A stretch of DNA of 17,886 bases. Source: JANQRV01 sp964533785. GTDB lineage: Bacteria > Bacteroidota > Bacteroidia > Chitinophagales > Saprospiraceae. A model generated the notes under the pieces. That model saw only the letters and a program-made list of their open reading frames with translations, did not search any database and was not told the DNA's origin. Below, piece by piece: positions 7,539 to 15,174 of this stretch. The stretch is taken from assembly GCA_964533785.1 (NCBI GenBank), contig CAZHNG010000115.1:1-17886 (forward strand). The letters run 5' to 3'. How positions within the stretch are numbered: position 1 is the stretch's first letter; every line of letters starts with the position of its first letter. The position numbers and the translations under genes are program-made.

Positions 7539-8822
7539 TTATGGTTGATAACGTTTGAAAATGACACAACTATTGACGTCTCCAAAACCAAAACTGCTTT
7601 TGGCGATGATATTTAGTTTTTGTTCCTGTAACTGATGGGGTATGCAATTGGGGTCAATGGTTTTGCTGATAGTGGGATGAACGTCTTCACAATTCAGGGA
7701 AGGGTGTAAAAACTGGTGGTACAATTGCAGAATAACGGCAACGGATTCAATTGACCCGGCAGCGCTTAAGCAGTGACCGATAGAGGACTTGAGGGCATTG
7801 ATATACGGAAAATCCTTTCCCGAACGATCTAAAGCTTTTGCCCAATGGGCAACTTCGACGGGGTCGAAAAGCGTAGCGGTTAAGTGGCCGGAAATGGCAT
7901 CGATAGCCTCCGGTTTTATGCCTGACTGTTGTACCGCGGATTGTATGCAGCGCAGGATACCCCTGGTATTCGGGGCGGTCATACTACCACCATGGCGGTG
8001 CCCGCCTGAATTGATAGAACCGCCCAGCACTTCGCCGTAAATGGTAGCTCCCCGTTTTAGCGCAATATCAAGTCTTTCTAAAACCATAGCACCGGCCCCG
8101 GCCCCGGGAACGAAGCCCTTGGCGGTAGCACTCATCGGTCGCGAAGCTTTTTCCGGTTGGTCGTTGTATTGCCGGTTGGTAACCCGCATGGCATCGAAGC
8201 CTCCCCAAACATAAGGGCCACCCGAATCACAACTGCCACAGATCATGCGTTCGGCCATACCCGCCTTGATCCTTTGGTAGCCCATTAAAATGCTTTCGGT
8301 GCCTGTACTGCAAGCGGAGGCATTGGTAGTTACCTGGTTGCCCAATCCCAGTTTTCCGCCTAATCGTGCACTAATCCCGCTCGACATTACCTGCGGCACC
8401 GTTACGCTGCCCAGCCGTTTTACTTTTCCTTCATCGATCAGATAAGCCGCTTCCCGGACGACCTTTGCGCTTGCCATGCCGGAGCCGAAAATACAGCCAC
8501 TATCCCAATCGGCTCCTTCTTCCTGGCCTTCGGGTATTGGCAGGCCTGCATTCGTCCAGGCTTCAATGCCGGCGATCATTCCGTAGATAATTCCCTTGGC
8601 GGTTAAGGTCTTTTTTTCTAAAGGCGTGAAATACTCATTGATTTGGCTTTCTGTTACAGGAGGGAGTCCGCCGATCCGGCAGCCAAAGTTTAGCGTTTTT
8701 AATTCCGGGAAATATCGTATGCCGGATCTACCGTTCTTCAATGCATTCAGGAAATCCGGAACGCCGATGGCATTAGGGGAGACCACTCCTAAACCGGTGA
8801 TGACTACTCTGTTATCTTGCAT
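7539..8822 (-). CDS. Beta-ketoacyl-ACP synthase, FabF-like
   Basis: A condensing enzyme of the KAS I/II (FabB/FabF) family, 427 aa, which joins acyl and malonyl-ACP units by decarboxylative condensation. The catalytic triad is present: C171 in NASACSTGTES, H313 in SGHLTATLFDP, and H350 in KSSIGHCLSAAG with K345 before it. The second-His motif reads GHLTAT instead of the usual HGTGT/HGTST, which suggests a secondary-metabolism branch and not the housekeeping FabF. It follows the dehydratase with a 14-bp gap. With the dehydratase and enoyl reductase it could build or extend the acyl starter for the type III PKS. No acyl carrier protein gene is present in the window. Confidence 0.88.
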   Translation of the reverse strand: MQDNRVVITGLGVVSPNAIGVPDFLNALKNGRSGIRYFPELKTLNFGCRIGGLPPVTESQINEYFTPLEKKTLTAKGIIYGMIAGIEAWTNAGLPIPEGQEEGADWDSGCIFGSGMASAKVVREAAYLIDEGKVKRLGSVTVPQVMSSGISARLGGKLGLGNQVTTNASACSTGTESILMGYQRIKAGMAERMICGSCDSGGPYVWGGFDAMRVTNRQYNDQPEKASRPMSATAKGFVPGAGAGAMVLERLDIALKRGATIYGEVLGGSINSGGHRHGGSMTAPNTRGILRCIQSAVQQSGIKPEAIDAISGHLTATLFDPVEVAHWAKALDRSGKDFPYINALKSSIGHCLSAAGSIESVAVILQLYHQFLHPSLNCEDVHPTISKTIDPNCIPHQLQEQKLNIIAKSSFGFGDVNSCVIFKRYQP

Positions 8823-8836
8823 TAAATCAATATTTT

Positions 8837-9286
8837 TTATGCGCCTAACACCATTCCTGATAAAACCCCCTTACAAGCCGTCTCTCCCAAAGCATTCTGC
8901 AATAACACCTTACACTTCAATTTTCCAAAACGGAAATAGATCTTTTCGGAACTGACCATTACGGTTTCTTCCGGCAATACTTTACGCAGAAACTGTACTT
9001 CCGAGGAAGTGAAGACAAAACTTTCCAGGGCATTCTTTTCGTAGGATTTACTAATAAAGATCCCCAGGCCGACCAGTCCGATCTGCGCCATGGTCTCTAT
9101 CATAATGGCCCCTGGTGTAATGGGATTGCCTGGGAAGTGGCCCTGGTAAAAATATTCGTCTTTCCGGTAAGTGTAACTGCCACGGGCTCCTTCTTCCGTT
9201 ATTTCGTGAAATTCATCGACAAATAAAAAAGGGGGCTGGTAGGGCATGATTGATTTGATACGCTTATAGATTTCCTTCTTTTCCAT
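8837..9286 (-). CDS. FabZ-like 3-hydroxyacyl-ACP dehydratase (hotdog fold)
   Basis: A 149-aa hotdog-fold protein of the FabA/FabZ family, which removes water from 3-hydroxyacyl-ACP. The active-site block is H50-F-P-G-N-P-I-T-P-G followed by E64 in IETMAQIG, the usual His/Glu pair. The N-terminal MPYQPPFLFVDEF corresponds to the LPHRyPFLLVD region of FabZ, with tyrosine at the His position. Length is typical. The gene lies between the enoyl reductase (48 bp) and the ketosynthase (14 bp) on the same strand. Its place in this locus suggests a pathway-specific role over the housekeeping cycle; this is inference. Confidence 0.85.
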   Translation of the reverse strand: MEKKEIYKRIKSIMPYQPPFLFVDEFHEITEEGARGSYTYRKDEYFYQGHFPGNPITPGAIMIETMAQIGLVGLGIFISKSYEKNALESFVFTSSEVQFLRKVLPEETVMVSSEKIYFRFGKLKCKVLLQNALGETACKGVLSGMVLGA

Positions 9287-9334
9287 AACAGTGGCTATTG
9301 CTTATGATCTAAGGTAGTGATTTTGTTTCGATAA

Positions 9335-10225
9335 TCACGCAATACTTTCTCCTCCGTCGACGGGAATAATAGCTCCGTTTATCCAGTCTGCTTCCTTCCG
9401 GCATAATAAAGAAATGACATTGGCAACGTCTTCCGGTTGTGTTAATCTTTGCATGGGGTTTCTGGATAAAGCATTGGCTTTTAAATGTTCGCTGCCCGGG
9501 ATCATCCGCAGCGAAGGGGTATCGGTTACGCCGGGTTGAACGATGTTGCACCGAATGCCATGGGGCGCATACTCCAGGGCTATGGAACGACATAGGGATT
9601 CTAAAGCTACCTTTGCGATACTGACGGCAGCGTAATTGCGCCAGACTTTTTTGCTTCCTTCGCTGGTTAAACCAATTACGCGTGCCTTTGCGGAAAAAAG
9701 TCCGTTTTGAAATAGCAGATTCACCCAGTCATGCAGGCTTATAGCCATGGCGTTTAAGGTGGCTATCAAATCTTCTGTGGTTAATAGGGATTGGTCTCGG
9801 TACTGATCCAACAGATCCGAATGGATCGTTGCATAAGCACGGTTGAGTTCCTGGCCTATTGCGACTTGCTTAAAGTCAGGTTCACTGGGGACTGAAGGAG
9901 CCAAAAGCTTCAGGTTTCCTCTTGAAATGGAGTGTAATAACAGGTGGATCTTACCTTGCTCAACCAATTCTTGCTTTAATACCTGAATGACACGTTCCTG
10001 TTGTTCTGTTTGTAGCGCATTAATATTGAAAGTGAGTGTTTTTATACCATAGTCCTCTTTTAATCCTGTTACAATTTCTTGAAATACTCTTGTCTCCTTC
10101 TTCCGGTCCCTGTGCACAATGCATAAATTGAGGCCTTCACCGGCCAGTTTCTTAGCCGTCGCTAACCCAATACCGCTAGAACCGCCCAGGATCAACGCCC
10201 AATAATTGTTATTTCTGAAATACAT
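9335..10225 (-). CDS. FabL-like enoyl-ACP reductase (SDR superfamily)
   Basis: A short-chain dehydrogenase-type protein, 296 aa from the ATG at 10225; the frame extends to a TTG at 10249, which is less likely. The nucleotide motif is GGSSGIG (14-20). The active site is Y198-x6-K205 in NYAAVSIAK, the spacing of enoyl-ACP reductases and not the YxxxK of classical SDRs. The C-terminal half (ALESLCRSIALEYAPHGIRCNIVQPG... IPVDGG) resembles Bacillus FabL. It is some 45 residues longer than FabL, with much of the extra length lying between the SRG stretch at 101 and the active site. It would reduce the enoyl double bond made by the adjacent dehydratase. A classical ketoreductase role cannot be excluded. 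Confidence 0.78.
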   Translation of the reverse strand: MYFRNNNYWALILGGSSGIGLATAKKLAGEGLNLCIVHRDRKKETRVFQEIVTGLKEDYGIKTLTFNINALQTEQQERVIQVLKQELVEQGKIHLLLHSISRGNLKLLAPSVPSEPDFKQVAIGQELNRAYATIHSDLLDQYRDQSLLTTEDLIATLNAMAISLHDWVNLLFQNGLFSAKARVIGLTSEGSKKVWRNYAAVSIAKVALESLCRSIALEYAPHGIRCNIVQPGVTDTPSLRMIPGSEHLKANALSRNPMQRLTQPEDVANVISLLCRKEADWINGAIIPVDGGESIA

Positions 10226-10248
10226 GATTGAAAATGTATGATTAAGCA

Positions 10249-10289
10249 AAATCCGCGTAGATCCGTAAAATCCGCGTCATCCGCGTTCC
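10249..10289. repeat. Short degenerate direct repeats between PKS and reductase genes
   Basis: The 65-bp gap between two operon genes consists largely of repeated ATCCGCGT-type units (ATCCGCGTAG, ATCCGTAAA, ATCCGCGTC, ATCCGCGTTCC). Similar ATCCGCGT strings occur in intergenic DNA of many bacteria. It is not a coding sequence, and its function is unknown. Confidence 0.5.
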
Positions 10290-10290
10290 A

Positions 10291-11358
10291 TTACTCCCAT
10301 TTCAATAACACACTCTGCGCCGAAAAGCCCGGACCGAAACTCAGCATCAGTCCGTGTTTACCGGAAGGGATGAATTCCTGCGTGAATTGATCCAAGACGT
10401 ATAGTACAGTGGCGCTCGACATATTGCCGTAATCGCGTAAAACCGATTTAGTCGCATCGAGATTTTTCCCCAGAGCAGCAAACAAATCCTCTACCATCTG
10501 TACGATCTTTTTACCTCCCGGATGAAAAATTAAATGGTCAATCTCTTCCATATCCAGTCCATTCCTTTTTAAAAAGGGAAATAAGATCTTGGTAAAATGA
10601 GCCTTTATTTTTTCCGGCACGCTGGGATGCAGTACCATTTTAAAACCGGAGTTTTTCAAGTCGAAGCCCATCATATCCGTTTCATCATAAAAATGGTACA
10701 TATTGGTATCGACGATAGTAGGGCCCACTTTTTCTTCGTCGAATCCCAGAATAGCACAAGCTGCACCGTCTCCGAAAATAGCGGCACTCACCATGTTGGC
10801 CATGGAAAAATCATTGACCTGAAAAGTGGACATCGGAGATTCAAAAGCAATAATGGCGGCTTTTTTGCCGGGGTTGGCTTTTAAGAAATTGTTGGCGTAG
10901 ATCATGGCTGATACGCCCGCCGCGCAACCCATTTCCGTAACGGGCAAGCGCACAATGTCCTGCCGCATTTTCAGCAAATTGATCAAGTAAGCATCTACCG
11001 AAGGGATCATAAAACCAGTACAACTAACCGTAATGATGAAATCAATTTCGGTTGGCTCTACCTGGGCCTTTTCCAGGGCTTTGGTCAAAACTTTACTGGA
11101 TAATTCGATGGCGTGTTTGATGTAGTAATCGTTCTTTTCTTCAAAGGAACGATCGGCCAGCACCATCTCGGCCGGTAGGATGGAATACCGCTGGTCGACC
11201 TGTGCGTATTTGAAGATCCGCAGGATTTTCTTTTTAAACCGTTCTTCGTGTTCAACCAGATGATGTTCCATATCTGCCATGATCCCATCGGTCGTCTTGG
11301 TATGTTGCGGTAATTCAATGGCGGTAGCCAGTATCTTAGGAAGTGATGTATTTGTCAT
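10291..11358 (-). CDS. Type III polyketide synthase (chalcone synthase-like)
   Basis: A homodimeric-type ketosynthase that extends an acyl-CoA or acyl-ACP starter with malonyl units and cyclises the chain to a resorcinol, phloroglucinol or pyrone. The full catalytic triad is visible: C145 in TEMGCAAGVSA, H279 in IFHPGGKKI and N312 in DYGNMSSATVL; the C-terminal FGPGFSAQSVLL loop is also present. Length from the ATG at 11358 (MTNTSLPKIL) is 355 aa, normal for bacterial members. The open frame runs to a TTG at 11403, but that extension is not family-like. It lies 61 bp after the methyltransferase gene and 65 bp before the FabL-like gene. The nearby fatty-acid-type enzymes suggest a fatty acyl starter and an alkylresorcinol or alkylpyrone product; the product is inferred. 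Confidence 0.93.
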   Translation of the reverse strand: MTNTSLPKILATAIELPQHTKTTDGIMADMEHHLVEHEERFKKKILRIFKYAQVDQRYSILPAEMVLADRSFEEKNDYYIKHAIELSSKVLTKALEKAQVEPTEIDFIITVSCTGFMIPSVDAYLINLLKMRQDIVRLPVTEMGCAAGVSAMIYANNFLKANPGKKAAIIAFESPMSTFQVNDFSMANMVSAAIFGDGAACAILGFDEEKVGPTIVDTNMYHFYDETDMMGFDLKNSGFKMVLHPSVPEKIKAHFTKILFPFLKRNGLDMEEIDHLIFHPGGKKIVQMVEDLFAALGKNLDATKSVLRDYGNMSSATVLYVLDQFTQEFIPSGKHGLMLSFGPGFSAQSVLLKWE

Positions 11359-11419
11359 TCGATAAATGTAAAGAATTAATTTGGAATAGGTGGGGGGTAG
11401 CAATTTCTTCTCACTCTTT

Positions 11420-12151
11420 TTATGGTAAAAAAAGGATTAATTGATAGCGGAATGCCCATTTCCAACTTAATGAATAGTCTGGTGTATTGAGTTGTACCGG
11501 AATATTTTTCAATTCCTTATGAGTGAATCCCTTACGGATTGACAGTAATCCATCCACCCGGGCAATATAAGGTGCTCTTAGGATCCTGCATAAAGCATTA
11601 AATGCGTGATAAGCGAGCGGATGGCGATGCAGATCATTGATCAGAACGCTTTTGACTTTGCAAGCCTTCATCTTTTGCAGCAAGCTTAGGATCTGCTCAT
11701 CCGTGAAATGGTGAAGGAACAAATTGCAGGTGACAATATCAGTAGTGTTGAATAATTCATCCGCCTGAAATACATCCCCAACGGAATATTGGATCTCCGG
11801 GTAGTTTTGCGATTTTTTTTGTGCAAAATCAACAATAAAAGGATTAGCATCTATAGCCGTTATCTTGATTTCAACTCCGTTTTTTCTACAATTATCTGCA
11901 ATAGCCCGTACCCCATCACCACTGCCCGTCCCCAGGTCCAGCAGCCTGATCGGGCGGCCTGGCTTTTCAGTATCGGATAGAGTAGGGGAGTGGATGATTT
12001 TTTCCACCCCGCTGACGAGCACTTGATTGCCCCCCAGCCACTTATTGACGGCTTCGATTGTATTTAAGGTGCGGGCAATTTCTTCGCCTCCGAGCGAAAA
12101 ATCGTCAATGATTTCGGCCTCTTGAGAACGGGATTGGAATGTTTTAAACAT
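11420..12151 (-). CDS. Class I SAM-dependent methyltransferase
   Basis: A 243-aa Rossmann-fold methyltransferase. Motif I is LDLGTGSGDG (71-80), followed by an acidic strand end ITAIDANP and a post-motif block SVGDVFQADELF...DIVTCNLFLHHF. The C-terminal part (INDLHRHPLAYHAFNALCRIL) resembles methyltransferases found beside type III PKS genes in Bacteroidota. It most likely O- or C-methylates the polyketide. The start lies 4 bp after the stop of the aminotransferase-like gene, which implies translational coupling. The acceptor atom is not predictable from the sequence. Confidence 0.85.
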   Translation of the reverse strand: MFKTFQSRSQEAEIIDDFSLGGEEIARTLNTIEAVNKWLGGNQVLVSGVEKIIHSPTLSDTEKPGRPIRLLDLGTGSGDGVRAIADNCRKNGVEIKITAIDANPFIVDFAQKKSQNYPEIQYSVGDVFQADELFNTTDIVTCNLFLHHFTDEQILSLLQKMKACKVKSVLINDLHRHPLAYHAFNALCRILRAPYIARVDGLLSIRKGFTHKELKNIPVQLNTPDYSLSWKWAFRYQLILFLP

Positions 12152-12155
12152 ACTA

Positions 12156-13310
12156 CTATTTCATAAAGGTCTTGAAAAACCGCTCTCCTAAGGTTTCCAG
12201 CCGTTCTTCGCTTTCATTGCTGAATACAATGCGGATAAACTGGCTGCTGTGTTGTATCCCCCAGTTGGTCATCGGCGTAACGGCAACTTTTCCTTTCTTC
12301 AACAAGAGGTCGGAAGCCTGTTTCGCATTCATATTGAAGGACGAAACGTCAAGTATTTGTGACCAGCCACCGGCTGCACCGATCATTTTATAATCGGATA
12401 GTTGTTCGTTAACAACATTGCGCCGTTTTTCCCAGATACCAAGGGTGTTTTGATAGACGGCAGGTGATTCACTTAAACCGTGTCTGACCGCCTTTTGGGC
12501 AATGCCAATTGGAGTGACTACATTATAAATATGTGCTTTGGCAACCTGGGACATGACTTTTTTCGGACCGGCAACCCATCCAACACGCCAACCTATCATC
12601 CGCAACTCTTTTGATGCCGAGCCGATGGTAATGGTCCGTTTTTCCATTTCCGGAAAAGCGACCGGATGAATGACTTGCCTTTTGTCGTACAAAATGCGTT
12701 CCATCGCTGCGTTGTAGATCAACCATAAATCGTATTTCTTGCAGAGCTCTACGATAGAAGACCACTCTTTCATCGTCAGTACCGCACCGGAGGGCATCGA
12801 TGGGTTCATGATGAATAGCGCCTTGGTGCGTTTGGAAATGCACAGTTTCAACTTCTCGGTATCCAGCCGCCAGGAGTTATCTCTGATCTCAAAAGGCACC
12901 AGCCTGGGGATGGCACCCGCTAATTGTACCCGGTAGATCATGCCAGCGTAGGTAGGATCGGTCAGAATCACTTCGTCACCAGGGTCAGTAATGGCAAGTA
13001 AGGTATCAAACATTCCTTCGGTGGCGCCGCAGGTAATAATGACATTGTCTTTGGTAAAGGATTTATTCGTTTGGCTGCTTATTTTTTGAGCCACGGCATC
13101 TCTTAATTCTTCCTGGCCGATAAAAGGAAGGTAGCTGTTATCTTCATCCTGGCCGATCGCCTGCCTCGTAACTTCGATCACTCCCATCGGAGGCGGTAGA
13201 TCAGTATCCAGGTTCTCTAACCTTAACACGTCGGGATCATTGCGGGTAGCATCTGCCACCTGGTCGATAGAAAATCCTGGAATATATTTTAATCGATTCG
13301 AGGTTCTCAT
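12156..13310 (-). CDS. PLP-dependent aminotransferase-like protein with altered cofactor site
   Basis: Fold-type I PLP enzyme of the class I/II aminotransferase family, 384 aa from the ATG at 13310 (the frame opens with TTG at 13325). Seen: Y60-x-P-x-x-G early loop, GATEGMFDTLLAITDPGDEVILTDPTY, the Schiff-base lysine K234 in GSASKELRMIGWRVGW with R242, and R360 for the substrate carboxylate. Three residues that usually touch PLP differ: NPxNPTG reads NPSMPSG (M172), the pyridine-binding Asp of xDExY is N200, and the Tyr is M203 (LIYNAAMERILYD). It is therefore either an unusual catalyst or a diverged relative. It precedes the methyltransferase by 4 bp and lies 74 bp after ffh, as the first gene of the PKS locus. 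An amine step in the product is possible but unproven. Confidence 0.85.
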   Translation of the reverse strand: MRTSNRLKYIPGFSIDQVADATRNDPDVLRLENLDTDLPPPMGVIEVTRQAIGQDEDNSYLPFIGQEELRDAVAQKISSQTNKSFTKDNVIITCGATEGMFDTLLAITDPGDEVILTDPTYAGMIYRVQLAGAIPRLVPFEIRDNSWRLDTEKLKLCISKRTKALFIMNPSMPSGAVLTMKEWSSIVELCKKYDLWLIYNAAMERILYDKRQVIHPVAFPEMEKRTITIGSASKELRMIGWRVGWVAGPKKVMSQVAKAHIYNVVTPIGIAQKAVRHGLSESPAVYQNTLGIWEKRRNVVNEQLSDYKMIGAAGGWSQILDVSSFNMNAKQASDLLLKKGKVAVTPMTNWGIQHSSQFIRIVFSNESEERLETLGERFFKTFMK

Positions 13311-13384
13311 GAGAATAATCGTCAAAGGTTAACCGAATGAAAAGCGAAAATAAAGATTGACAACAGACAGAGCTGTGAATTCGA

Positions 13385-14782
13385 CTAGCGTTTTTTCTTT
13401 TTACGTCTTTTCAGGCGGGATGATAAGCGTCCCCCACCCCTGCCTCGTGAAGGGCTTGGCATTCCACCGCCGCCCATCATATTGCCAAATCCGCCCTTAG
13501 ACATTTTATGCATCATCTTACGCATTTGATCGAATTGGCGAATAAATTGGTTGACGTCATCCATGGTCTGGCCACAGCCACCGGCGATCCGTTTTTTACG
13601 GCTCAAATTGATCAGTTCGGGGTTCGCTCTTTCCTGTGGGGTCATGGAAAAGATTATAGCTTCTACTTTAGAGAAAGACTTATCATCAACGTCGAGATTT
13701 TTAGCCATTTTACCCATTCCCGGGATCATTCCGATCAGGTTCTTGATATCTCCCATTTTACGGATCTGGTTGAGTTGGCCGAGAAAATCATCGAAATCGA
13801 ATTTGTTTTTACGGATTTTCTTTTCCAGTCTTTTGGCTTCGACTTCATCGAATTGTTCCTGGGCTTTTTCCACAAAGGAAACAATATCCCCCATACCCAA
13901 AATACGCTGAGCCATACGGTCGGGGTAGAAAACATCCAGCGTATCCATTTTTTCACCCATGCTGACAAACTTGATGGGCTTACCAACCGTATATTTGATG
14001 GAGAGTGCAGCACCGCCGCGGGTATCACCGTCTAATTTAGTGAGAACGACACCGTCGAAATCGATACGGTCATTGAAGGCTTTGGCGGTATTGACGGCAT
14101 CCTGACCGGTCATGGAGTCCACTACAAACAAGGTTTCATTCGGCAGAATGGATTGTTTAATATTGGCAATTTCGGTCATCATCTCCTCGTCAATACTTAA
14201 ACGACCGGCCGTATCCACAATGACTACATTGTGATTGTGGACTTTAGCGTGTTCTATTGCTTTCAGCGCAATTTCGACCGGGTTTTTATTGTCCTCTTCT
14301 TTATACACCGGTACGTTGATTTGCTCTCCGAGTACCGAGATCTGGTTAATGGCCGCGGGACGGTATACGTCACAAGCAACAAGAAGAGGCGTGCGGTTTT
14401 TTTTCGTTTTCAGGAAATGTGCCAGCTTACCGGAAAAAGTGGTTTTACCCGAACCTTGTAATCCGGCAATGAGGATTACGGTGGGCTTACCCCCCAAATC
14501 AAGCTCTGCTACTTCACCGCCCATTAGTTCGCCCAATTCATCCTGGACGATCTTGACCATCATTTGTCCCGGTTTAACCGATTTGAGGACGTTTTCCTGG
14601 CCCAGTGCTTTTTCCTTTACGGTATCGGTAAATTCTTTGGCAATCTTATAATTCACATCTGCCCCCACCAATGCTCTTCTGATCTCTTTAATGGATTGGG
14701 CAATGTTTATCTCTGTTAACTTGTTCTCTCCTTTTAAAAGCTTAAAGGCACCTTCCAGACGATCGCTTAGACTATCAAACAT
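13385..14782 (-). CDS. ffh: Signal recognition particle protein Ffh
   Basis: The SRP GTPase that binds signal sequences and SRP RNA and docks with FtsY at the membrane. 465 aa: N domain (1-95), G domain with P-loop GLQGSGKTT (107-115), DVYRPAAINQ, DTAGRL and TKLDGDTRGGAAL, then the methionine-rich M domain with the RNA-binding helix-turn-helix SMTPQERANPELINLSRKKR...GGCG and QMRKMMHKM. The tail is Gly/Met rich and ends in a strongly basic RLKRRKKKKR. Start ATG at 14782 and length are normal. A weak promoter-like pair upstream is TATCTTTA (revcomp of 14810-14817) with TTG 23 bp further. It may be cotranscribed with the PKS locus 74 bp downstream. Confidence 0.96.
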   Translation of the reverse strand: MFDSLSDRLEGAFKLLKGENKLTEINIAQSIKEIRRALVGADVNYKIAKEFTDTVKEKALGQENVLKSVKPGQMMVKIVQDELGELMGGEVAELDLGGKPTVILIAGLQGSGKTTFSGKLAHFLKTKKNRTPLLVACDVYRPAAINQISVLGEQINVPVYKEEDNKNPVEIALKAIEHAKVHNHNVVIVDTAGRLSIDEEMMTEIANIKQSILPNETLFVVDSMTGQDAVNTAKAFNDRIDFDGVVLTKLDGDTRGGAALSIKYTVGKPIKFVSMGEKMDTLDVFYPDRMAQRILGMGDIVSFVEKAQEQFDEVEAKRLEKKIRKNKFDFDDFLGQLNQIRKMGDIKNLIGMIPGMGKMAKNLDVDDKSFSKVEAIIFSMTPQERANPELINLSRKKRIAGGCGQTMDDVNQFIRQFDQMRKMMHKMSKGGFGNMMGGGGMPSPSRGRGGGRLSSRLKRRKKKKR

Positions 14783-14889
14783 TTTTATATTTTTTTTGAA
14801 AAAACCTTGTAAAGATAGGGATTTAGTGGGAGGAGACTAGCAATTTTTTTAGGATATATTTTGTGGATTTCAGAGGTAAGATCCTGGTG

Positions 14890-15174
14890 GGGTGCAGCCC
14901 GGTTTTGATGTACAACGATGAGGTGTAGTACAAGCGTCTGTAATTAAGGAAGATACTCCAAGAATCTTCCTTAAGTCAAGCGCGAAGACGTAAGGCGGTT
15001 TCTTTCCGTAACCGCCTTTCTTCTCAATCACCACCCAGAATAAAGGAGGATACTTTAAGAATCCTCCTTAAGTACCAACGATGTAAGGCCGTTTCTTCCA
15101 GTAACGGCCTTTCTTTCTCATGACAGCAAGAATATTTCCTTGTCGTTACTTTACATCAGATTTGGGCTGCACCC
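14890..15174. ncRNA. Candidate structured RNA or palindromic element with tandem hairpin pairs
   Basis: A closing stem is formed by GGGTGCAGCCC (14890-14900) with GGGCTGCACCC (15164-15174), a symmetric 5-nt internal loop, then TGATGTA (14906-14912) with TACATCA (15152-15158). Inside are two tandem units of about 95 bp, each with two hairpins having 9-nt loops: 14944-14974 and 14992-15018, then 15043-15069 and 15085-15111. A further bulged hairpin is at 15122-15143. Stem differences between the units are compensatory (see findings). The second hairpin of each unit is followed by a pyrimidine-rich run (TCTTCTC, TCTTTCTC). It lies in the gap between divergent ffh and the OmpA gene. I do not recognise a known RNA family; a non-autonomous repeat is the main alternative. 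Confidence 0.5.
14941..15125. repeat. Two tandem imperfect ~95-bp repeat units
   Basis: Unit A (about 14941-15035) and unit B (about 15039-15125) align along their length with one small deletion between the hairpins. Shared segments include loop ACTNNAAGA, GT-AAGG, GTTTCTT and CCTTTCTT. Spacing is 97 bp between first hairpins and 93 bp between second hairpins. This is an old duplication that has kept its pairing. Confidence 0.75.

Noticed and set aside
13508..14035. A 175-codon frame opposite ffh
   Set aside because: It lies wholly antisense to a conserved gene; its apparent protein is a mirror of Ffh codons.
14941..15125. CRISPR array
   Set aside because: Only two units, both internally palindromic and similar along their whole length, with no constant-repeat and variable-spacer pattern and no cas gene.
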